23,017 nucleotides of DNA, from the NCBI GenBank assembly GCA_018398765.1, contig JAHBMJ010002014.1, positions 876 to 23,892 on the forward strand. Direction: 5' to 3'. Origin of the DNA: Chromera velia. Lineage: Eukaryota; Sar; Chromeraceae. Position numbers and translations under genes: made by a program. The notes beneath the pieces are model-generated. The model made no database searches, was not told the origin of the DNA, and saw nothing but the letters and a program-made list of their open reading frames with translations. Numbering within the stretch: the first letter of the stretch is position 1; each line of letters starts with the position of its first letter. This document shows, in pieces, positions 11,256 to 22,482 of the stretch.

Positions 11256-11256
11256 A
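11251..11256 (+). promoter_or_regulatory. AATAAA overlapping the stop codon
   Basis: The stop codon TAA (11253-11255) of the cyclase gene lies inside an AATAAA hexamer. Whether this lineage uses AATAAA as a cleavage signal is not known from the window. Confidence 0.3.
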
Positions 11257-12030
11257 TGGCCGGCAGGGTTTGGGTCAAACGCAAATGTGCCCACCCTACG
11301 GCACGAACGGAAGCACACATGAAGGGAAGGATTTCGTAGATGCGACAAAACCGAATGGTGTGCATGCAGGCATTTTGTGAAGACAAATGAAGACGCATAG
11401 AACGAGGCGAGCACGTCTTGCCGATATTATTTCAAACAATGGTCCCTTCATCTCTCTCTCACCCCCTTCATCTCTCACCCCCCCCCTGGGGAGGGAAGGA
11501 GAGGAACAAGGGAGAGACGTCCCCCCCCCGTGCTGCGACATGCAGTGGGACCATTTGATGCTCTCTCGCTCTCTCTTGCCAAGGAGGGAAGAGAGATGAG
11601 TGAAGGAAGGATTCCTCTTGCGGTATGGCGAGTTGGTTCCGTAATTCGTTCCCTTCGATGCATTCCGGTTCCGATCGACAAAAGAGAAACTCCGACAGTC
11701 GCGCAAGAAATACAATGAAGAGTGTGCATGCCCAAGAATGTTGTCCGTGAAAAGGGAAGAAACGGCCGGGGGAGGAAGGAACGGGGCGGTCCGAGGACTT
11801 CGTGTTCACCATAGCTGGAGAGCTAGCGTACACGAAGAGGGGGGGGGGGAACCCGCTTGGACGGACGGAGGATTCATTGAGCGAGCGAACACAGGACTTG
11901 ACTGCCGGTTCTCATCAAGAGGTTTGTATTTTCATAGAATGCTGCATGCGTTATTTTTCATTAAATGATGTTTTGAGGTCTCAGCTCCTCGCGCCCTGCA
12001 AAAGACAACATATTAAGGATTCAGCCAGAT
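11256..12030. other. Intergenic, GC-rich part downstream of cyclase gene
   Basis: Contains several homopolymer C and G runs (for example about 11479-11486 and 11521-11528) and a likely 3' untranslated region. Reading frames here have no recognisable motif and no splice-phase support. Nothing else is seen. Confidence 0.5.
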
Positions 12031-12654
12031 AGACTGGAGACGAGAGGACGACATGGACGAACTTGATCAATTGTGAGACCATTGGAGAGACGGTTTGCAA
12101 GGCTCAGGACTATGCCAGATCTGAGGCGACTTTGCTTCAGCAGGGACAGAAGAAATCATCCTTGTCTTTTGTCTGCTGAATGACCAATCGATAAACTCAA
12201 GTTGGATCGGAACAAAAATGAGGAGTTTACGCAATAACACACACATTATGGCATGCTGTGTGTTAGTGAGCTACTTCATGCGTTCTTTCCGTCTTGTCTC
12301 AGAAAAAAAACAATGACCAGTTTGAAGAGGTGAACGAAAGAATACATGCCGGAACGAATTAATACAAATGAATGGATTTCCGTGATAAGTTTTCAAACCA
12401 CATCTCAGTGGCATCTCTCGTGATCTCTGTAACTATGCCGTGGATGAGTTTTTGCCAGTGAGTCTTTTCAGTCATGCAGACCATGATTGTTTCGTTTCAT
12501 TCTACTGTATAGCTTTTTTCCTGAAGGTAAATGAAGGCATATGGTTTGCAATGATCAAGACAACACAATCAAATGATTGCAGTGTTGAACAATATTAAAC
12601 AATTATCTGATAATATGTCATACACGATACATCTCTACCATGCAAGAACGTAAG

Positions 12655-12945
12655 AATTTAGCTGGGAATTTAGAGGAATTTAAACAAGAATTTAGAGTCT
12701 GGGGAATTTTGACAGGAATTAATCTAAAGAAATTTAAACGATTTTAGTAGTTAAATTCCTAAAACGATGGAGGTCATTCAGGTTAATTTCATGTAAACCA
12801 TGATGACTTACTACTAGTAGCGGTTGATATTAGTAGTTATGTTTATATAGTTTATATGTATATCTAGATATAAATTCTTGTCTTTTAATTCCTTTCTATT
12901 CTTGTCTAAATTTCTCTAAATTCCTGTCTAAATTTCTAGTTTCTT
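12655..12945. repeat. Inverted arrays of an AATTTAGA-type unit (possible MITE)
   Basis: The left arm (about 12655-12735) holds several imperfect copies of GAATTTAGA-like units, as in GGAATTTAGAGGAATTTAAA. The right arm (about 12873-12945) holds the same unit in reverse complement, as in CTAAATTTCTCTAAATTCCT. Between them lie about 140 nt with a TACTACTAGTAG palindrome. No target-site duplication was identified with confidence. Confidence 0.45.
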
Positions 12946-13528
12946 ATAGGGAAGCTAAGCGTAACTTTGCTGCGCGAAATCCAGTGACTAACTAGTCCCT
13001 TTAGTATATAATCGCCTGAAGTGCTCGCTGGATGAGAATTACGAAACGCTTAATGTCAAGTTAATGAGCTCGTGTGCTGTATACTCGTTGAAAACTACTA
13101 AATTAAAACTATAGCTGGGTTAAAAATGAAAAGAAAACAGAATTATACATATATGCCCTACATATATATGTAGGAACATTTTTAGGTCCGTCTAGGAACA
13201 TCTATAGTGGAACATACCCTATTATTATATATACATCATGTAACACATAATGCCAAGGAGGTCTGTATGATGTATCTGGACGCTTTCCCGGGAAGCCGCA
13301 CGTCGGACATTCGGTATTGGGACGGGAAGCCAATCCTCCATACATTATTGAATCCTAATTATAATCCTATACCTTGAACATTAATTACTAGATATCGCCG
13401 GTGCTCATGACTGTATCGCGTAGTATCGCAAAGAAGTAGTGCATGAGTATTTAAATTTTCAGAATAAATTTCAATAAAAAGATTCATTAATGCTATTATA
13501 TGATGCTATGTTATGCTAGTTGCGGTTA

Positions 13529-13557
13529 AACTTGAATTAACCGGGTTAATTCAAGTT
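13529..13557. repeat. 29-nt near-perfect palindrome
   Basis: AACTTGAATTAACC (13529-13542) and its exact reverse complement GGTTAATTCAAGTT (13544-13557) are separated by one G. The arms are 14 bp with no mismatch. It could be a cruciform, a transposon end or a dyad binding site; nothing nearby decides between these. Confidence 0.85.
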
Positions 13558-13690
13558 AAACTGTTAAAATCGGGTCGAAATCTCCCTAAATTTTAATGTT
13601 TTTTCTTTTCTGACAAGTTCCGTATCTAGTTTTGTATTTCTTTTCATATTTCTGACTTGAAGTTTTGTTTTCTTATAGACTAAGTTATAG

Positions 13691-14514
13691 TGCTGTCAGG
13701 AATCTTCGTATAGTCCTCGGCAGAAGCCAGTCAGAGCAAACGTTCTTTCACGTCCAGTTTCATGTCCCGATCTCGATCTAACTTTTGTCTTGTCCAGTGG
13801 GGAGCGGTGCATCCTAACTAACTCTCCCTGAAGCTCTGAGTTGGATCTCATGCACGACTCCATCGTGCGTGCCTGCCGCTCCTTCTGCACAAAGCCGCTG
13901 CCCTCTCGTCAAGTCCGCAGAAACGGACCTGGGCAGCCTGGCTGGCTGTGTGGAACCTGGTTGACCACCCTCTGTCCAGCCCCTGTAGCATGCAGTCATC
14001 TGCTTTTTCCCTTCCTTGCCCGCCCTCCCGGCCGTCCCTTACCTTCCCTTTCCCCCCACACCTGTCAGAAAGCCAACAGGAAAGTTGTGAACGAACCAAT
14101 TTTAAACTACAGGAAGGAAAGTGAAGGAGCGGCCCGCGGAGAAAACCGACAGACGGCCCCGTCTCTCTCTCCCTTTATTGCAGCTCGCGCGCTCTCTCTT
14201 CTCTTCTCTTCTCTTCTCAAAAAAGGAAAGGAAAGGAAGCAGGGAAGATCCAAAAGATCACCCCTCACCCCTTCCCCGAGACACAGAGAGACCAAGACAA
14301 CATTTCACCCATCCCTCCCACCCACCCACCCACCCCCCATCGCGTGCCTGACCAAGGAAGGGAAAGCAGACTGACAGACAGATTACACAGGAAGGAAGGA
14401 TCGCTCGCCCCCCAACACCAGATGACTAAGCAGCCTTCCTCCCTCCGCAGCTACACCAAAAGACAGCAACATCGTCCCCGCCAAAAAGACACATACAGAC
14501 AGACAGACATCCGT
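13691..14514. other. Intergenic, downstream of psaD-like gene
   Basis: Composition returns to that of the genes. It includes short CTTCT and CCCACC repeats (about 14190-14340) and should contain the 3' untranslated region of the minus-strand gene. TTTATT at 14174-14179 is AATAAA on the minus strand, but lies about 340 nt beyond the stop. Frames on both strands here have no recognisable domain. Confidence 0.4.
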
Positions 14515-16484
<1,970 letters not shown>

Positions 16485-16907
16485 TACAGCACCTCTTTTC
16501 GTCTCGTTCCTTTCCTTCCTGCCCGGCTGCTTATCCGAACCTAGGAACCAGCGATTATCACCGTTCACGTATTTTTTACGCAAAAACAATGCTTTGAATC
16601 AGTCCAAAGCGTTCAGTCAGTCAGAAGAATGCCGCCCTCCTCAGTCTTTGAAACTTAAGGGGACGCGGGGCCGAGACCGGTGCGTCAAATTAAGCGTCTC
16701 GCAAAAAGGAGCCAAGGAGGGCCGGAACAGGAACTCAGTCACACCCCAATTTCCTCGAGCCCGCTTGGGGGGCACATATATTTTTGCCTGTTTGAGTCCG
16801 TGCGCCTCGTATTGGAACTCGCACGCAGGAGAGGATCGGAAGAAACCGCTCGGTCCATCTGTGCTCGTTGGTGTTTCCCACCCTCTCCTTCCCTGAAGTG
16901 GAAAAAG
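16485..16907. promoter_or_regulatory. Bidirectional promoter region between psaD-like and RPS9
   Basis: The two start codons face away from each other across 423 nt. It contains a CAGTCAGTCAG stretch (about 16613-16623), a TATA-like ACATATATTTTT (about 16774-16785, some 125 nt before the RPS9 ATG) and a pyrimidine-rich run (about 16875-16895) just before the RPS9 ATG. That run resembles the 5' TOP tract of animal ribosomal protein genes. Transcription starts cannot be placed. Confidence 0.5.
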
Positions 16908-18182
16908 ATGGTGAAGTCCTACCGCTCGCACGCCAAGGTCGCCGGTAACCCCAAGCGCCCCTTTGAGAAGGTCGGTTCAATTCTTTTCGCCAACTTCCGC
17001 GTGATTGGAGTCGCACATAGATTTGATTGTCAGCTGGCGTCATTTTGTGTTCCTTCTCTGCCTGCAGGAGCGCCTGGATGGCGAAATGAAGCTCATTGGA
17101 GAGTATGGGCTGAAGAACAAGCGTGAGTGCTGGAGGTCAGCCTGGAGCCTCACCATCCACAGGGAGAGTCTGTCCCGAGGGGACAAATATATTCTCTGCT
17201 TTTCGCTCTTTCTCCTCTTGCTTACCCTCTCTCCTTTTGTGCGTGCCATCACAGGGTCATGTTCGCCCTCTCCAAGATCCGCTCTGCTGCCCGTCACCTT
17301 CTCACTCTCGAGGAGAAGGATCCCAAGAGGGTCTTCCAGGGTCAGTCGTCTGGTTGAGTCAATCCAGTCCGGTGGACAGGGCTTTCTTTCTCACACAGTC
17401 CAACGAATATAGTGAGAGCCGTAAGAGTGTGCAGACTAAGTCTTGCTGACCAGAACTGGTCTGGTGAGCTTGATTATTCGCACTGCCAGTAGGTCCAGAA
17501 TAAAGTTTAGGAGAGACAAGTCCATACTTTTTTTACCGACTTCCCCCCCTGTTTTCGTCTCCGTCTTGTTTTGTTAATACTGTACCTGATGAGTGTATGC
17601 ACATGCATGCAGGTGCTGCACTTCTCAGACGCATGGCCCGTCTCGGTCTCCTCTCCGAGAACGAGATGAAGCTCGATTACGTGCTGGGGTGAGTGAGTGG
17701 GTTGCTGGAATGGGCAGGGACAACGGGGAGGCAGGCGTTTCGAATTTCCGTGCGGCATTATGATACTGTTATTGTATGTAGCAGTAGCAGTAAAGACTGT
17801 GTGGTCATTTATTCTTCCTGCATCTTCCTGACTTCATGAAGCATTGAAATGAGATGAGTGGAAGTCAGACGAGTCGTGGGCCAAACAAGCACGAGAAAAG
17901 GAAAGGGAAAGGGATACGTCGACGGTGTGTTCTTTTGAGTCATGTTGACTTCTCTATGCGCGTCCTGCAGACTGACCGTTGCGAAGATCATGGAGCGCAG
18001 ACTTCAGACCAAGGTCGGTAAGGGGTTGGCTGAGTATCTGCCAGGGATATGGTCGGACGGATTCATCAAACAGATGGGTCCAGCGATTTTCTTTCGGGAA
18101 GTTTAATCCAGCTTTGGCCGACAGGGCAGAGCAGGAAGACGACTTTTCGCATGGCAGAGCAAGAAGAGTGCTTGCATGCAAC

Positions 18183-18217
<35 letters not shown>

Positions 18218-20758
18218 CGCGCGCGCGAGTGCGGTTTGATGAAGCTAATTCTGCGCCTGACAGCTCATGCTCATGAGGGGCAACCATGTCATAGTTACTC
18301 TGACCGCACAGGAACGAAGAAAGAAAGGATTGCAGAAAGGAAGGGAGTGAGCAGACATGCAGATGCAGAGAAAGATAGGAAGGAAGAAGGAAGAATGCCA
18401 GAAAAGAAAGAAAGAAAGAAAGAAAGAAAGAAGGAAAAGAAGAAATCCAGTTGTGAGGCAACTTCCTCGTGCATGGGTTGGCCGGTCTTGTACCAGTATG
18501 TACTCTTCCAAGTTGTCCTTCTCCCTCTGAATGTTTCCCTTTCTGTCGGTGGTTCATCCCTCCCTGCTTGTCTCTGAATGAATACCGCCCCCCCCGCGCG
18601 ACACCGCCCTACAGGTCTTCAAGCTCGGCCTTGCCAAGTCCATTCACCACGCCCGTGTGCTCGTCAGACAGGGCCACATTAGGTCAGTCAGTCAACCCAT
18701 ATCGTCTTTCCTCCTTCCTTTTTTCTTCATTCCTGTCTTGTGGTTGGAGTGGGAAGACAGAAAGACACGACTGGTCATTGTCTCAGAAAGGGGGGACTGG
18801 GAAGAACTGGAATGAATGGCGAAACGTGGGGAGGGCAGCTAGCTGCATTGGACGAAGGGCCGGGGAGGCCAACCACAAGAAAGGAACAGAGAGAACAAGG
18901 GGGCCCTGCTTGCTTCACTGACTGGGGCCTTGTGAGAAGGAGAGAGGGGACCCGTCAGCAGTGGGTTGGTTTTTTTTTTTTTTTTCCTCTTCTTGTGAGG
19001 AGGGGGGTCAACGGGGAGGACAGAGGGGGCTGCTGCACCGATGCGTTCGTTTTTGTAGCGGGTTCTGGACGGAGGCAGAGGCGAGGGCTGGCGGACCGGG
19101 GCGAGGTGAGGAAATGTTCGGGGAGTGACAGTGGAAGGGCTGGAGGGAGCCGGTGTATTTCCCGTCCTCCTGGGTCCCCAAGACTGACGCGGTTGTTTGC
19201 AGAGACTGTGATCGGGCTTGAACGATCACTCAAAGACAGAGAACGAGAAAAAGAGAGAGAGAGAGGGAGTGTGAGAGAGAGAGGGAGAGGGAAAAAGAAC
19301 AGCATTGTCGGAAAATGTTCAGTGGAGTTTTCAACCCACAGGTAAAGAGAAAAACCACTTGGGACAGTGGGAGACGGCTAGAAGGGCCCACACATGCACT
19401 GACACAAACACAGACGAAAAACGAGGGCTCATTGTCTGAATGAATTGATAGGTTAATGAAGGTATGTATGGATCAGCTGTTGAAGCCAGGTAGAGCAAAT
19501 GGAAGAGAGAAGCTGAAGCGCCTTTTCAATCAGCGTGGCTCAAGAAGCCCGAAGCAGAGTTACGCGAAGCAAGGTGCAACAAAGAGAGGAGGGAATTACA
19601 GCGGGGGCAGGGTTTCTTTCTTTATCCTCCCTCGTTCGGATAACCCCCCGACAGACAGACAGTCGTCAAACACACACCGCCAGACAGACACACACGCAGA
19701 TAGAAAGACATGCAGACAGCTGGACAGACCGCAAAAAATGCTAGGCTGGGACGGAAAGACGGAGCTAAAGTGAAGAGATGGCATGCAAATGAAATGAAAG
19801 GAAAGAATTGAGCTTCTCTTGCTCAGAGGAGTCGCTTCAGCCTGGACTCACTGAATGAAGCCTATGCGAAGTCTCGGGTCCTCTCTTGACAGAAAGGATC
19901 CAGGAAAGAAAGAGCTCCGAGGTCGCAAGAAAATGTTCCAAGAAAGGCGAGACAGAATATGGGCCGCTTCACTGATTTGCTGAGACCTCTCTTGTTCAGA
20001 TAGTGCGGTTCCTGAAAGACATCAGCGAGACGATAGGATGAAGGATGAGGTGGGGGAGGGAGAAGGGGGTTAGGGAGAGGACATGTTGACGACAACAGTA
20101 GTGGGGGGTCAGAAATGCAAAAAAGAGACGGCCTGCGTCTGGCACATCTTTGTGACTGTTCTGAAGTGATGATTTTTCCTGTGCACACAGACAGAGTTGC
20201 AAATGGGAGGCGAGAAGAAGAAAAGATCGGATAAAGAGTACAGAGCGGTGGGGTAACCTCTTTCTAGCAGAAGTAACATCTAAGTGTGTTATCTTTGTTT
20301 CTCTCAGCATGCCCTTCTGGCCTCTTTCCGCCTTCTCTCTCCTTTCCATATCCTCCAGCTCAGCCGTTTATCTTTTTTTCACTGTTGGCAAGTCTTGCAA
20401 CATTTTCAAGGTGTTACATATGACCCCTTGCTTTGATGCTTTACAGAGTCGGCAAGCAGATCGTGAACGTGCCCTCCTTCCTCGTCCGTGTGGAATCCGA
20501 GAAGCACATCGACTTCGCCCTCAACAGGTTAGTGGCCGTGCAGTGCACCCTTTTGGGAAGGGAATGGGTGAAAGATCTGCACATCTTCCAGCCTTAGCTT
20601 TCTCGTGTCTCTTGGGAATCCACATCTTTTCTTTTTCTTTCTCTGTACCGTTGCTGCTTCATTGTCCTCTCTGCAGTCCTCTCGGAGGCGGCCGCCCTGG
20701 CCGTGTCCGCAGGAAGCGTCTGAACGCTGGTGGCGGTGATGAGGAGGATGGCGAATAA
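16908..20758 (+). CDS. RPS9: 40S ribosomal protein S9 (uS4 family), complete
   Basis: Exons: 16908-16970, 17068-17135, 17255-17340, 17613-17688, 17971-18013, 18615-18682, 20447-20527, 20677-20758. They sum to 567 nt, 188 residues, with consistent phases throughout. The protein belongs to the small ribosomal subunit, where it binds 18S rRNA and helps form the mRNA entry region. Diagnostic segments: [10 protein letters not shown] start, [57 protein letters not shown], then the S4 RNA-binding domain ([39 protein letters not shown]) and [16 protein letters not shown], followed by an acidic GGGDEEDGE end. In exon 2 the donor GTCAGC at 17136 was preferred over GTGAGT ten bases upstream, because only it keeps the conserved ECWRVMF. 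Intron 6 is 1,764 nt, far longer than the rest. The stop lies within AATAAA. Confidence 0.97.
18183..18227. repeat. (GT)n(GC)n alternating purine-pyrimidine tract
   Basis: (GT)n at 18183-18209 passes without a break into (GC)n to 18227, giving about 45 nt of strict purine-pyrimidine alternation. This is the best Z-DNA-forming composition known. It lies in RPS9 intron 5 and ends just before the 5' stem of the snoRNA. Confidence 0.9.
18229..18309 (+). ncRNA. C/D-box snoRNA in RPS9 intron 5, guide against LSU rRNA helix 69
   Basis: Box C TTGATGA (18236-18242; consensus RTGATGA) and box D CTGA (18300-18303) are bracketed by a perfect 6-bp terminal stem, GTGCGG (18229-18234) with CCGCAC (18304-18309). 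The total of about 81 nt is normal for the class. An internal CTGA at 18257-18260 can serve as box D', and TCATGAG near 18271 is a weak C'. Directly upstream of box D, GTCATAGTTACT(C) is the exact complement of GAGTAACTATGAC, the conserved helix 69 of eukaryotic 25S/28S rRNA (next to the I-PpoI region). By the D+5 rule the methylated base would be the second A of GUAAC. Lodging in a ribosomal protein intron is typical of such RNAs. No target is proposed for the D' guide. Confidence 0.75.
18401..18440. repeat. (GAAA)n microsatellite
   Basis: Tandem GAAA/AAGA units with slight interruption at both ends, in RPS9 intron 5 downstream of the snoRNA. Confidence 0.85.
18683..20446 (+). other. Long RPS9 intron 6, no gene seen
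   Basis: It starts GTCAGTCAGTC and ends TTTACAG. It contains a T run (about 18970-18985), a GA-rich tract (about 19251-19290) and a CAGACA-rich stretch (about 19650-19720). A perfect box C (GTGATGA, 20166-20172) has no box D within 120 nt. Long frames here have no recognisable motif. Confidence 0.6.
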
Positions 20759-20759
20759 A
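20754..20759 (+). promoter_or_regulatory. AATAAA overlapping the RPS9 stop codon
   Basis: The stop TAA (20756-20758) lies inside an AATAAA hexamer, as in the cyclase gene. Its use as a cleavage signal would leave an extremely short 3' untranslated region and is unproven. Confidence 0.3.
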
Positions 20760-21376
20760 TCAATGGAGCTAGCTGAGCAGAGGGAGCCTTGAGGCGACAA
20801 GGCAGCACCCAGAATGACTGGCGGCGGTAGACAGAGCGCCATCACCCCCCTCCAATAATTCTGGCTTCAATCTCAAGTCGAGGGGGTGGAGAGATTGAGC
20901 GCAAAGCGGTGTGTGTGTGGGCTCTGGTCACTGAATACACCTTTCCCCTGTATGGGAGCTTTGACAGGTGTGCTGTGGTTCGCACTTCCCCAAGAAGGGC
21001 GATCTCTCACAAGCATGCCGCGTTCTTGAGCTCTGGATAAGCAGGAGCAAACACTTGACCAGAACCGACAACCAGATGAAATGCTATAATAACACTATTA
21101 TAATCAACATCTAGTATTCTATATATAAGTTTTCTTTTTCATCCTCTAGGTTTTGCATTTTGTATAAAGGAAGGAAAACCAGCCTTGATTGATATTTAAT
21201 TCACATCTTGTGTAGCATCATAATTTTAATATTGTTTAAATGTGATTTAACTTTATTTTAAGAGTATGTAAGAACTAGAATCGTTACTAGATTCTGAATT
21301 ATTTTACAGTTGTACATCTAACTTGTCACTTGTGTGCAAGCCTATTTGCATGACGGCAATGCACACCCACGCAGAA

Positions 21377-21469
21377 AAACTAGCTAAGGCTCCTAGTAAG
21401 GCCCGGAAACTTATGGTGGAAAGACCTTGCACACTAGCCTACACAGTCTTTCCGGGCCTTAGCTAGTTT
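21377..21469. repeat. Inverted repeat with internal duplication in one arm
   Basis: The right arm TTTCCGGGCCTTAGCTAGTTT (21449-21469) is the reverse complement of AAACTAGCTAAGG plus AAGGCCCGGAAA. The left arm carries both parts (21377-21389 and 21398-21409), separated by a small insertion that looks like a duplication of CTA-AGGC. The loop is 39 nt. It is a candidate small foldback element or an RNA hairpin. Confidence 0.8.
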
Positions 21470-21933
21470 CTTTGTGTACGTCCACAATAATTGCTGGCAC
21501 GCTGGTACATAATATTAGGATTAAACCGTTAATTAATGTTTTGGGTTAATCGATCGATTGATTGAATCTTGAATCAATCATGATTATGTGGTTCCGCACT
21601 CAGCTTTCCCGCTAGCTTTCCCGTTGTATTTATATTATCGATCATCCTACGGTATTTAACACTGTTAACAGTATTGTACACTAGATCGTACAATATAGTT
21701 GTTGAGCATACGTAGAGCTAGCGTATAGGACTACGACTTCTACTTACGTGTATCTACGCAAAGGTCTGTTCATCTGGTCGTTCATCTTTCGACTCCTTCT
21801 AGAGAGATTCCAGGTAACCGGACCAGGTTGGCTACTCAGAATAGATACGATCGGTCAGTCAGACTGCATGCGTGTACGTGTTATGCATGTACTACCGTAT
21901 TCGTTTGTATCGATCAGCGTTGGAGAGCGGCAG

Positions 21934-21979
21934 TTAGTTGGCTAGCATAACGGAGCTCATAGGTCGTAAGTTCAAGTTC
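21934..21979 (+). other. tRNA-like A-box / B-box pair (possible SINE relic)
   Basis: TAGTTGGCTAGC (21935-21946) resembles an RNA polymerase III A box, and AGTTCAAGTTC (21969-21979) resembles a B box (GGTTCGANTCC), 34 nt apart start to start, with CTCAT between them where an anticodon loop would be. The T stem and acceptor stem do not pair, so this is not an intact tRNA. Confidence 0.25.
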
Positions 21980-22426
21980 TGTCATGCAAGGTTCGTACTT
22001 CTCTCTAAAGCAATGCTCTATTGCTTTCAGACTGACTGACCTGCATAGACTTGCATTGCATATGTATTGACTCATAGACGGCGCAACGCCATGCATGCGG
22101 CTAGGCTCGGCATGCGCGCGGCTCATTCCATTCTGACACATGGAACCACTTATTGTCACTCAGACGCTCACATCGTTACGGTGCGTATATCATTTCCACT
22201 ATAATTAATCGGGTATTCTTACATGCATCGATCGATTATATACTTCACTCTTCATGATACGTGCCCCTCAAGTAACTCGCACAGAGTTAATTGCATATAT
22301 GTTCATGGCAACTTCATGCGCAGTCCTGAAAAGCATCTGATGCAAGCAAGCTTGCAAACGGCCCCGGAAAGCAAGAAAAATGAGAACTGCACGATTGAAG
22401 CACGCCGGCCAGCCTCGCGCCGACCT

Positions 22427-22482
22427 CCCCCCCCCGCGGAAAAAAAACATACGCGGAACCCCCCCCTCCCCCGGGAAAAAAA
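22427..22482. repeat. Twofold C-run / GCGG / A-run motif
   Basis: A run of C, then a short G/C step (GCGG or GGG), then a run of seven or eight A, then C is repeated twice in tandem (about 22427-22448 and 22459-22483). Its function is unknown. Confidence 0.5.

Larger units (their letters stand above)
12030..13690. other. AT-rich intergenic island
   Basis: Base composition changes sharply to AT-rich, and no long reading frame is present on either strand. It holds the inverted array at 12655-12945, a short inverted repeat (ATACATCAT at 13231-13239 against ATGATGTAT at 13267-13275) and the palindrome at 13529-13557. The look is that of old non-autonomous transposon sequence, but no transposase remnant was seen. 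Confidence 0.5.

Noticed and set aside
13841-14374. 177-codon plus-strand frame downstream of the psaD-like gene
   Set aside because: Low-complexity Ser/Pro/Lys content over CTTCT and CCCACC repeats; no family match and no splice support.
17128-17133. GTGAGT near 17126 as the donor of RPS9 exon 2
   Set aside because: A textbook donor, but using it deletes the conserved ECW residues; GTCAGC ten bases further keeps them and the phase.
18740-19345. 201-codon plus-strand frame in RPS9 intron 6
   Set aside because: Biased Gly/Arg composition, no recognisable motif, sits wholly in an intron and includes GA repeats.
20166-20172. Perfect box C (GTGATGA) as a second snoRNA
   Set aside because: No CTGA box D within 120 nt downstream and no terminal stem.
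21934-21990. Intact tRNA-Met
   Set aside because: CTCAT suggested it, but the T, anticodon and acceptor stems do not pair.
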